6,557 bases of DNA from Verrucomicrobiota bacterium (GTDB lineage: Bacteria > Verrucomicrobiota > Verrucomicrobiia > Verrucomicrobiales > Akkermansiaceae). Every line of letters begins with the position of its first letter. Position 1 is the stretch's first letter. The DNA lies in the NCBI GenBank assembly GCA_026397695.1, contig JAPLUJ010000213.1:1-6557 (forward strand), written 5' to 3'. Shown piece after piece: positions 1-6,438 of this stretch. The notes beneath the pieces were generated by a model. The model did no database searches and was not told the DNA's origin. It was given only the letters and a program-made list of their open reading frames with translations. The position numbers were made by a program, and so were the translations under genes.

Positions 1-872
1 AAGGGGGATTTCGCCAAGGCCTCCGAATCATTGCGCGCATCCTTGCGGACTGCCGATCTGGCGCTTCAGCAGCGGTCCTACTATAACCTCGGCAACACAC
101 TCTATCGGACCGGCCAGGGAACTTTGGAAAAGGATCCGGAGGCGACTATCAAGAAATGGGAGGAATCCATCAAGGCCTATCAGGACTCGCTGTCCTTGAA
201 TGACGCCGATGATGACGCCCGCTATAACAAGGAATTCGTGGAGAAAAAACTCGAGGAACTCAAGAAGCAGCAACAAAAGGACGATAAGAAAGACCAGAAA
301 GACCAGAAGGACCAGAAAGACCAGAAGGACCAGAAGGACCAGAAGGACCAGAAGGACCAGAAGGACCAGAAGGATCAGCAGGATCAGAAGGATCAGAAGG
401 ATCAGCAGGATCAGAAGAATCAGCAGGAGACCAGAAGGATCAGAAGGATCAGAAGGATCAGCAGGATCAGAAGAATCAGCAGGATCAGAAGAATCAGCAG
501 GATCAGAAGAATCAGCAGGACCAGAAGAATCAGCAGGACCAGAAGAATCAGCAGGACCAGAAGAATCAGCAGGACCAGAAGAATCAGCAGGACCAGAAGG
601 AAGGCAAGGATTCCAAGGATGCGAAGGACGGAAATAAAGACAGGTCCGCTGAGGATGCCGCCGCCCGCAAGGAAGATGCCGCCAAGGACGGTGAGCAAAA
701 GGAAGGCAAGGTTGGCGAGGAACGCACCAAAAAGGAGGAAATGACACCCGAGGAAGCCCGGCAATTGATCGAAGCCCTGCGCGACGACGAACGCACGGTC
801 ATTCCCATTCCACAACAACGGCGAACCCGCGTCGCCACCCCAGACAACTCCACCAAAGGCAAGACATGGTAA
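1..872 (+). CDS. batC: BatC-like TPR protein, 5'-truncated by the window and frame-broken in its repeat tract
   Basis: This is the 3' part of a TPR protein that begins before base 1. Frame 1 (1-428) starts KGDFAKASESLRASLR and carries TPR-like helices, including YYNLGNTLYRTGQG and IKAYQDSLSLNDADDDARYN, as is usual in BatC. A highly charged DQK/DQQ/NQQ tract follows. At 427-428 two extra bases (ga) break the frame. Left uncorrected, frame 1 runs into Arg/Ile-rich sequence and stops at TGA 742-744. Frame 3 from 429 restores DQK and DQKNQQ repeats, then an acidic/basic linker, then MTPEEARQLIEALRDDE from 741, which resembles the conserved BatC C-terminus, ending at TAA 870-872. The stop overlaps the batD start by 7 bp, so translation is probably coupled. 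BatC is thought to act at the cell envelope with the VWA proteins BatA and BatB. The identification rests on TPRs, tail motif and gene order. Whether the break is real, an assembly error or recoded cannot be told here. Confidence 0.72.
292..372 (+). repeat. 9-bp tandem repeat encoding Asp-Gln-Lys
   Basis: Nine consecutive copies of gaccagaag (two end in aaa) encode nine DQK tripeptides in the batC frame. The unit is a multiple of three, so copy-number change would leave the frame intact. The Asp codons here are all gac, whereas the next block uses gat, which suggests separate rounds of expansion. Confidence 0.93.
382..484 (+). repeat. 47-bp perfect direct duplication, offset 56 bp, spanning the batC frame break
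   Basis: Bases 382-428 and 438-484 are identical; each encodes DQK DQK DQQ DQK NQQ plus two bases. The offset is 56 bp, which is not a multiple of three. The 9 bp between the copies (429-437, gaccagaag) are one ordinary repeat unit, so the two extra bases ga at 427-428 account for the frame change. The position suggests slippage or unequal recombination, or a read-collapse error, in the repeat. Confidence 0.88.
465..590 (+). repeat. 18-bp tandem repeat encoding DQKNQQ, seven copies
   Basis: Seven back-to-back copies of gatcagaagaatcagcag encode the hexapeptide DQKNQQ in the restored frame. The first three begin with gat and the last four with gac, so the array has two sub-blocks. An eighth copy lies upstream at 409-426, before the frame break. 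The encoded tract is polar, Gln/Asn-rich and probably disordered or helical; it links the TPR part to the conserved tail. Confidence 0.93.
731..744 (+). promoter_or_regulatory. Possible internal ribosome entry: SD-like AAAGGAGG with ATGA stop/start overlap
   Basis: AAAGGAGG (731-738) lies just before ATG 741-743. That ATG is in the frame of the conserved BatC tail and overlaps TGA 742-744, the stop of the unshifted upstream frame. If the frame break is real, ribosomes ending at 744 could restart at 741 and make the 43-aa tail, keeping coupling to batD. The spacer is only 2 nt, shorter than normal, and the SD-like bases are also what Lys-Glu-Glu codons give, so chance is quite possible. Confidence 0.25.
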
Positions 873-2743
873 CCCGGAGGATAACCATATCTAACATTAC
901 TCGCATGACCGCCATGGCCGGCGCGGCCGTCCTGCTTCTGGCGGCGTTACTCATAGGTCGCGCCACTGCGGCGGATGTGGAAGCCCGGCTTGACCGCGAT
1001 TCCGTGCCTGCCGGAGAGGGTGCGAACTTGACGCTGCGCATCTCCGGCGGCAGGGCCGGCCGGCCCGAGATCCCCGAGGTGGCGAACCTGATCGTCCAGC
1101 CCAATGGCCAGAGCCAGCAAATGCAGATCATCAACGGCACTACCACGGTTTCCGTGATCTATCAGTATGCCGTGGGTTCCCACACGCCCGGAGACTATCA
1201 GATTCCCGCCATCAATGTCACGGTCGATGGCCAAAAACTCGTCACGCAACCGCTCAAGCTCAAGGTGCTCGCCGCCGGGGCGGGGCAACCACCGGCTGGG
1301 GTCCCGCCCAACGCGGGTGGCCCGCAACCCGTCGGGGATGGAGAGGGGGATGCCGGCGGCAAACGCTTCGGTTTCCTAACAATCAGCCCGGTGGCCAAGG
1401 ACCGGAAGTATGTCTATGTCGGCGAGATCGCGCCGGTCTGCATCCAGGCATGGATTCCCGCCGATGCCCGCGCCCAACTCCGCAGCGGCATCCAACCGGA
1501 AGGCAAGGCGTTTACCCTGCACCACGTCAGCGAGCGGCCGCAGCAGACCTATCAGATCAAGGACGGCAAACGCTATCTGGTCGTCACCTGGTTCGGCGGC
1601 ATCTCCGCCACCAAAGCCGGCAATTATCCCGCATCACTCTCGGTGGATGCCACTGTGGCCGTGCGCGACACCTCGACACCAAAACCCCGCAGACGCATGG
1701 GCGGACCATTCAACGACCCGTTTTTCGATAGTTTTTTTGACGACATGAGCGTGCCGATGATCCAGAAGAATGTCACGCTCAAGTCGGACGATCAGGAAAT
1801 CGAAGTGCGCCCGCTGCCGACGGCCGCTAGGCCTAACGGGTTTACCGGCGCGGTTGGCGACTTCACGATCGACGCCTGGGAGATGCCCGCCGCGTGGCAA
1901 ACCGGCGAGCCGCAGCAAATCGACGCGCGCCTGAGCGGGTCCGGCAACTTCGCGCTGATGAACACCCCCGATCTCACCCCGGCGGACGCGTGGAAGGTCT
2001 ATCCGTCGAAAGGCGAGTTCACTGCCGGCGACAACGCCTCGTTCTCCGGCAGCAAGAGATTCCAATTCAGCGCGATGCCGCGCAAGGGCGGCGCGCAGGA
2101 TGTGGCGCTGACATTCAGTTTCTTCAACCCCAACGCGGGCGCCTACGAAACCATCACCAGCCCGGTGAAAAAAATCCACGTCACCGGACCGGACATCGCC
2201 GATGACAAACCCGCCGCCCTTCCCCCCGCCACGGAACCCGCGAAAAAAATGGAGGACGGCAAGCTCGTCGCCCAACACCAGACGATGTCGCCGCAGACCT
2301 CGCTGGTCCCGCTGGTTTCCAGGCCGGCCTTCATTCCGTTGTTAGCCGCGGGCGGCGCGTTATGCCTGTTAGGATTAGTCCTCGCCCGGGTGCGCGTCCG
2401 CCTCAGGGATCCGCAGCGTTCGGCACGCGTGGCATGTGATCGTGCCACCCGCTTGGCGCTGCTGGCCGCCAACCGCTGCGCCGCCACCAGCGATGTCGCG
2501 GGCTTTTTCGCCGCCGCCCGCCTCGCCATCCAACAACAACTCGGCGCACTCTGGAACCAACCCGCCCAAGCAATCACCCTGGCGGAAATCCTCACCCGCA
2601 TCCCGGATGACTCGCCGGTGGCCAGGTTCTTCCGCGAAGCCGACCGCCAGGCATACAGCCACCCAAACACCGGTAACATCCCGCCCCAGTGGCGGACGCT
2701 GCTGGCGAATGCCCTCGCCTGTCTAACAAACATTGCCCGCTGA
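866..2743 (+). CDS. batD: BatD-family protein (oxygen-tolerance family), signal peptide and one TM helix
   Basis: The protein is 625 aa, within the normal BatD range. It has a basic N-terminus and hydrophobic stretch (AVLLLAALLIGRATA, 21-35) that looks like a Sec signal with cleavage near 35/36. A large beta-rich region (about 37-440) follows, with the BatD-like pattern YQYAVGSHTPGDYQIPAINV near 99-118 and an aromatic-acidic segment FNDPFFDSFFDD at 282-293. One TM helix lies at about 488-508, then a basic, helical tail of some 115 aa that should be cytoplasmic. BatD is thought to work in the cell envelope with BatA/B/C/E; its biochemical role is unsettled. Start ATG 866 is chosen because AAAGG (855-859) sits 6 nt upstream and it overlaps the batC stop. 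A later ATG at 905 would shorten the signal n-region and has GGAGG (876-880) 24 nt away, too far. A Gly/Pro-rich linker covers about 137-165. No frameshift is seen. Confidence 0.88.
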   Translation: MVTRRITISNITRMTAMAGAAVLLLAALLIGRATAADVEARLDRDSVPAGEGANLTLRISGGRAGRPEIPEVANLIVQPNGQSQQMQIINGTTTVSVIYQYAVGSHTPGDYQIPAINVTVDGQKLVTQPLKLKVLAAGAGQPPAGVPPNAGGPQPVGDGEGDAGGKRFGFLTISPVAKDRKYVYVGEIAPVCIQAWIPADARAQLRSGIQPEGKAFTLHHVSERPQQTYQIKDGKRYLVVTWFGGISATKAGNYPASLSVDATVAVRDTSTPKPRRRMGGPFNDPFFDSFFDDMSVPMIQKNVTLKSDDQEIEVRPLPTAARPNGFTGAVGDFTIDAWEMPAAWQTGEPQQIDARLSGSGNFALMNTPDLTPADAWKVYPSKGEFTAGDNASFSGSKRFQFSAMPRKGGAQDVALTFSFFNPNAGAYETITSPVKKIHVTGPDIADDKPAALPPATEPAKKMEDGKLVAQHQTMSPQTSLVPLVSRPAFIPLLAAGGALCLLGLVLARVRVRLRDPQRSARVACDRATRLALLAANRCAATSDVAGFFAAARLAIQQQLGALWNQPAQAITLAEILTRIPDDSPVARFFREADRQAYSHPNTGNIPPQWRTLLANALACLTNIAR

Positions 2744-2744
2744 C

Positions 2745-3521
2745 ATGAACAGAATACTCCTCCCCGGCCTGTGCGGCCTGTTGTTAGGAATGCCGCCGGT
2801 TTCCGCCGCCGCATCCCCTGGCTTCGAGCAGGCGAACCGCCAGTTCCAAGCCGGTGATTGCGCCGCCGCCGCCGCAGCCTACGAGAAAATCCTCGCCGCC
2901 GACGGCGCACGCGCCGCCGTTTTTTACAACCTCGGTAACAGCTATCAGCGCCTCGGCCAGTACGGTCACGCTATCCTCGCCTATGAGCGCGCCCGCTTGC
3001 TCACCCCGCGCGACCCTGATCTGTTAGCCAACCTCGCGCTCGCCCGCAAGGCCGCCGCCGCCTTCGAGGAAAACGGCAACCACCCGCGCCTGGATGCGGC
3101 GGTCAATTACCTCAGCCGCAACGAATGGTCGTGGCTCGTCGCCGGTGCCGCGCTTTTTCTCGGCGGCCTCGCCGTGTTAGGTGGCGTCCTGGGCATGCCG
3201 CGCAGCGGGATGCGCCAGACCGCCCTGACGGCGGCCGGCATGGCCGCTCTGGCCATCATGGCCGGTGCCACCGCCCTCTATCATCGCCGCGACGAGGCAA
3301 GCCGCGGCGTCGTTCTAACGGAAAACGCCGCGGTCCGGCTGTCCCCGTTTGACAAGGCCGAAACCCTCGGCTCACCCGGCCTCGGCCGCACCGTTCACAT
3401 CCGCAGCCATAACGGCGGATTCCATTACATCGAAGTACCCGGCACCCACCTTCACGGCTGGCTCCCCATCAAGGACGTCGCCGCCATCATGCCGGAGATG
3501 TCACGGAACGAGCGGGAGTGA
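2745..3521 (+). CDS. batE: BatE-like TPR membrane protein with C-terminal SH3b-like domain
   Basis: The protein is 258 aa from ATG 2745, one base after the batD stop. An in-frame TTG at 2733 lies inside batD and is less likely. There is no clear Shine-Dalgarno, so coupling to batD termination is likely. Order: Sec signal peptide (1-23, ending VSAAA), TPR helices at about 25-100 including FYNLGNSYQRLGQYGHAILAY at 60-80, two TM helices at about 129-150 and 157-178, then an SH3b-like segment at about 188-250 with AVRLSPF and HLHGWLPIKDVAAI. This is the expected BatE arrangement. With the signal cleaved and two TM helices, both the TPR and SH3b-like parts should face the periplasm, where the SH3b part could bind peptidoglycan or protein partners (inference). 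It is the last gene of the plus-strand block. Assignment rests on architecture and on position after batD. Confidence 0.85.
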   Translation: MNRILLPGLCGLLLGMPPVSAAASPGFEQANRQFQAGDCAAAAAAYEKILAADGARAAVFYNLGNSYQRLGQYGHAILAYERARLLTPRDPDLLANLALARKAAAAFEENGNHPRLDAAVNYLSRNEWSWLVAGAALFLGGLAVLGGVLGMPRSGMRQTALTAAGMAALAIMAGATALYHRRDEASRGVVLTENAAVRLSPFDKAETLGSPGLGRTVHIRSHNGGFHYIEVPGTHLHGWLPIKDVAAIMPEMSRNERE

Positions 3522-3563
3522 GGGGGGGGATGGGATGCGCGCTTGATCCGTGCCTGCTCACTC
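3516..3563. terminator. Possible weak bidirectional terminator or stem between convergent genes
   Basis: GAGTGAG (3516-3522) and CTCACTC (3557-3563) are exact inverted repeats of 7 bp that contain the stop codons of the two convergent genes. A short inner stem, ggat (3533-3536) with atcc (3546-3549), can also form. The loop is long, an 8-G run lies at 3522-3529, and there is no T-tract on either side. Both genes simply end in a Glu codon plus TGA plus G, so the match could be coincidence. Confidence 0.22.
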
Positions 3564-4940
3564 AATGCCAAACTCCTCCTGGATTTTCTCCAGCGAGATG
3601 CCTTTCGTCTCAGGCATTACCAGCAGCACCCAGACCAGTTGGCCCACCATGCAGAGCGCATAGAAACCGAAGGCCGTCCAACCGGCGACCGCTGCAATCA
3701 TCGGGAACGTCCACGATATGGCGGCGTTCATCGCCCAGTGGGTGAAGCTGCCCAGCGCCTGACCGCGGGCGCGGACGCGGTTCGGAAAGATCTCGCTGAT
3801 GAAGACCCAGATCACCGCCCCCTGCCCGAAGCCGTGAGCCGCAATGAAGACCAGCAGACTCACTAACAGCAGCGGACCCTCCACCTTGGCGTAAAAGGCA
3901 TAGGCCGCGCCGGTGAGACCGATGATATAACCGATCGAGCCGACGATCATGAGTTTGCGGCGGCCGAAGTGGTCGATGATAACCATGGCGGCCATGGTGA
4001 ATACCAACATGGTGAAGCCGACGATGACGGACTGGAGCAGGGCGGATTCCACGCCCGCACCGGCCATCTTGAAGATGAACGGCGTGTAGTAGAGCACCGC
4101 ATTGATGCCGGAGAGTTGATTGAAGGCGCCCATGGCCACGGCCAGCATGATGGGCTTCATATAACGCCGGCAATAGAACGGTTCGCGCAGGCTGTGGTGA
4201 CCGAGGTCCAGCGAGTGTTGGATCTCGCGGATTTCCTCATCCACGCTGCCGGTATCCGAACCGCAGCGTTGCAGCACGCTGCGGGCTTCCTCCAGGCGGC
4301 CCTGCCCGACCAACCAGCGCGGGCTTTGCGGCGTGAGGAAGACCAGCAGGAAGAACACCAGCGAGGGCGCGGCCATGATGCCGAACATCCAGCGCCATTC
4401 GTGCTCACCCAGATGCATGCCGCCAATCAGATAGTTGGATAGATATGCTAACAGTATTCCGAACACGACATTGAACTGCGTGATGGCCACCATGCGTCCG
4501 CGATAATAGGCCGGTGAAATCTCCGCGATGTAAAGCGGCGAGACGACCGACGCTCCGCCCACCGCCAAGCCGCCAAGAAAGCGGAAGGAAAGGAACGACC
4601 ACCAATCCCATGAGAAGGCACAACCAAGGGCGGACACGAAATAGATCACACCCAATACCGCGAGCGCGCCCCGGCGTCCGAAGACGTCGGCCGGCCGGCC
4701 GGCACCGATAGACCCGATAATGGTGCCGATGAGCGCGCTGGCCACAGTGAAGCCGAGCAAACCATCGCTCAGGGTAAACTTCGCGCGTAACGCATCCGTG
4801 GTACCGGAGATGACTGCGGTGTCGAAGCCGAAGAGCAATCCGCCCAAGGCCGCAATGAGCGTGCAGCCTAGCAGATAAAGGTTGAACGCGGGTTTGGGTG
4901 TGTTCAGGGCAGCGTTGCTGGCGTTTTGAGGGGTGTGCAT
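3558..4940 (-). CDS. Sugar-porter family MFS transporter
   Basis: This 460-aa protein has the size and twelve-helix pattern of the sugar porter family (XylE, GlcP, GLUT-like), inner-membrane importers usually driven by protons. Visible signatures in order: GFDTAVISG (38-46), GRPADVFGRRGAL (81-93, loop 2-3), RFLGGLAVGG (120-129), PLYIAEISPAYYRGR (135-149), PQSPRWL (204-210), QLSGINAVLYYTPFIF (275-290), DHFGRRKL (323-330), GQGAVIWVFISEIFP (372-386) and PETKG (443-447). Q275 and N280 fall in the sugar-binding helix 7 region. Two signatures vary: loop 2-3 has DVFGRR rather than DRxGRR, and the central loop has PQSPR rather than PESPR. ATG 4940 is preferred to the TTG one codon earlier; no clear Shine-Dalgarno is seen. 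It starts 37 bp after the GH32-like gene on the same strand, so the pair is probably one transcript. A hexose such as fructose or glucose is the likely cargo, by context only; the sequence does not fix the sugar. Confidence 0.92.
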   Translation of the reverse strand: MHTPQNASNAALNTPKPAFNLYLLGCTLIAALGGLLFGFDTAVISGTTDALRAKFTLSDGLLGFTVASALIGTIIGSIGAGRPADVFGRRGALAVLGVIYFVSALGCAFSWDWWSFLSFRFLGGLAVGGASVVSPLYIAEISPAYYRGRMVAITQFNVVFGILLAYLSNYLIGGMHLGEHEWRWMFGIMAAPSLVFFLLVFLTPQSPRWLVGQGRLEEARSVLQRCGSDTGSVDEEIREIQHSLDLGHHSLREPFYCRRYMKPIMLAVAMGAFNQLSGINAVLYYTPFIFKMAGAGVESALLQSVIVGFTMLVFTMAAMVIIDHFGRRKLMIVGSIGYIIGLTGAAYAFYAKVEGPLLLVSLLVFIAAHGFGQGAVIWVFISEIFPNRVRARGQALGSFTHWAMNAAISWTFPMIAAVAGWTAFGFYALCMVGQLVWVLLVMPETKGISLEKIQEEFGIE

Positions 4941-4977
4941 CAACTTGCGCTTCTGCTGGTTTATGGTTCGTGTGCTG

Positions 4978-6438
4978 TCAACGTCCCGCGTAACAGGACT
5001 TCATCTTCCAGCTCCTGAGCTGCGTCACCGCGCTGTCCCCGCCCTTGCTGAACAGGCTGATGCCGAGATTTTCCGGGACATGCTTTGAGGCGGCGACGGC
5101 GGCCTGACGGTCGTTGGCAAACACCTCCACGAGGTTCTTGTCGATGAATACCCGCAGGGTGAGGGCTTCTCCCGGCTTGAGTTCAAACGGCGCATTTACT
5201 TTTCCGACTTGCAGGATCTTGCTATCAGAAACATAGGCAATCCTCACGCCATTGTTGCCTTCCTTGTCGCATAGCACATCCAGGCCAACCTCCTTCGCCG
5301 TGGGTGATTTGAACGTCGCTTCCAGTTCCAGCGTGTTGCCACTGATTTCCTTGAGCCCATACGCGGCATCGCCCTTCACCGTGATGCCTTTTTCCTGCTT
5401 CTCGTCATAACGAAGCGATTCGAGCTCCTTCAAGGGCCGGATCCGCAGCACGCCATCAGCCGGCAGTTCCAGTTCGCGCGGTAGCGACTGGACGCCGGTG
5501 GGTGCTAAGGGCAAGCCGATCAGCCACGCCCACATCACGCGTCGACTGTCTTTGGTCAGCACGGATTCCGGCGCGAAGAAATGATTGCCGTTCCAGGTCA
5601 TGCGCGCATGCACGTCTGGAGTGAACTTCTCGTTTTTCCATGCGCCCAGATAGTAGCGGCAGCCGAGATTATGACTGATGCAGAGCAGCATGTGTTTGTT
5701 ACCGATCTTGAAGAAGTTCGGGCAGGAAATGTCTTCGGATTTCAGCACATCCGGCATGTCGTGGTCCAAGAACAACCCGAGATAATCCCAATTCTTCAAG
5801 TCTGCCGACTTGAACAGTGTCGGCGGTTTGCCACTGCCCGGATTGCCGCCGGAGAGCGCATAGTAATTGTCACCATCCAGCCACGCATCAGGATCCCAGT
5901 TGGCAATTTTGCTGCCATCCTGGTCCGGGCGGACCTTGGGCTCAAGCGCCATGGGCTTGGACCATTTCTCGAGAGTGTCATCCAAGGCGATGGCAATCTG
6001 GTTCCTGCCGGATCCCTCGCCGTGATAAATAATCGCCGGCTTGCCTTCCTTGGTGAAAAACCCCGTGCCGCTGAACATCCCGTGACCATTCACTTGCCGG
6101 GTGAGCGTCGTCGGGTGCCACTTCCAGTGCACCAGATCCTTGCTCGAAACGTGCCCGAAACAGAAACCATTGTGGTTGTAGATGTAGTGCAGGTGATACT
6201 CGCCTTTCCAATAGAAGGCACAATTCGGATCGCCTGGGAACGCTCGGCCGGGACCGGGATGGACCAGATGATATGTCAACCAGTTCTCCGGTGGGTTCTC
6301 CGGCATGGCCGGGGTGTCAAACTCAGGGAGCGCCTTGTTCCCGTCCTTGCCCGGTTCCTCCGCCGCGCAGACCAGCAGCCCGCTCGCGAATGCCAATAAC
6401 CCTGCCACCGCCGTCATTTTGTTTACGATTAGTTTCAT
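4978..6438 (-). CDS. Exported glycoside hydrolase family 32-like enzyme with divergent catalytic motifs
   Basis: The protein is 486 aa from ATG 6438. Family 32 enzymes hydrolyse beta-fructosides such as sucrose, inulin or levan. A signal peptide (MKLIVNKMTAVAGLLAFASG..., cleavage after about residue 25) sends it out of the cytoplasm; LLVC is a poor lipobox. The five-bladed propeller spans about 52-315. D70 in FPGDPNCAFY fits the nucleophile, D182 in NWDPDAW the stabilising Asp, and E235 in SEDISCPNFF the probable acid/base. FSGTG is at 122-126, LPREL at 319-323, the ELESLR linker at 338-343, and a beta-sandwich with LRVFIDKNLVEVFAND (428-443) ends the protein. Against the textbook WMNDPNG, RDP and EC blocks, all three differ, so the substrate is uncertain. 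From memory, similar EDISCPNFF proteins occur in Planctomycetes and Verrucomicrobia. In-frame ATGs at 6444 and 6456 and TTG at 6504 are alternatives. 6438 is favoured because GGAA lies 8 nt upstream and the protein then begins with a basic n-region. The downstream porter probably imports its product. Confidence 0.87.
   Translation of the reverse strand: MKLIVNKMTAVAGLLAFASGLLVCAAEEPGKDGNKALPEFDTPAMPENPPENWLTYHLVHPGPGRAFPGDPNCAFYWKGEYHLHYIYNHNGFCFGHVSSKDLVHWKWHPTTLTRQVNGHGMFSGTGFFTKEGKPAIIYHGEGSGRNQIAIALDDTLEKWSKPMALEPKVRPDQDGSKIANWDPDAWLDGDNYYALSGGNPGSGKPPTLFKSADLKNWDYLGLFLDHDMPDVLKSEDISCPNFFKIGNKHMLLCISHNLGCRYYLGAWKNEKFTPDVHARMTWNGNHFFAPESVLTKDSRRVMWAWLIGLPLAPTGVQSLPRELELPADGVLRIRPLKELESLRYDEKQEKGITVKGDAAYGLKEISGNTLELEATFKSPTAKEVGLDVLCDKEGNNGVRIAYVSDSKILQVGKVNAPFELKPGEALTLRVFIDKNLVEVFANDRQAAVAASKHVPENLGISLFSKGGDSAVTQLRSWKMKSCYAGR

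Noticed and set aside
243..250. A-rich run aaaaaac as a possible -1 programmed frameshift site in batC
   Set aside because: The heptamer is out of phase with the batC frame, and the -1 frame meets a stop at 285-287 before the repeat, so slippage there could not reach the conserved tail.
289..602. CRISPR array as an explanation for the tandem repeats
   Set aside because: Units are contiguous 9- and 18-bp codon repeats without unique spacers, and they are translated in the batC frame.
200..637. Plus-strand ORF in frame 2, Arg/Thr-rich then Gly/Ser/Glu-rich
   Set aside because: It is the third reading of the same repeat tract with no recognisable domain; triplet repeats stay open in all frames.
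28..747. Long minus-strand ORFs over the batC repeat (28-747 and 420-818), very rich in Leu/Ile/Val, resembling a membrane protein
   Set aside because: They are antisense readings of the DQK/DQKNQQ repeat, with no start signal or family motif. The plus strand has TPRs, the BatC tail and operon context.
1634..2910. Minus-strand ORFs of 214 and 255 aa (1634-2278, 2143-2910) opposite batD
   Set aside because: Arg/Gly/Ala-rich compositional shadows lying across a well-supported batD and the batD/batE junction.
5581..6399. 272-aa plus-strand ORF antisense to the GH32-like gene
   Set aside because: Long antisense ORFs are common in GC-rich genes. The translation shows no family signature, while the minus strand has a full GH32 fold.
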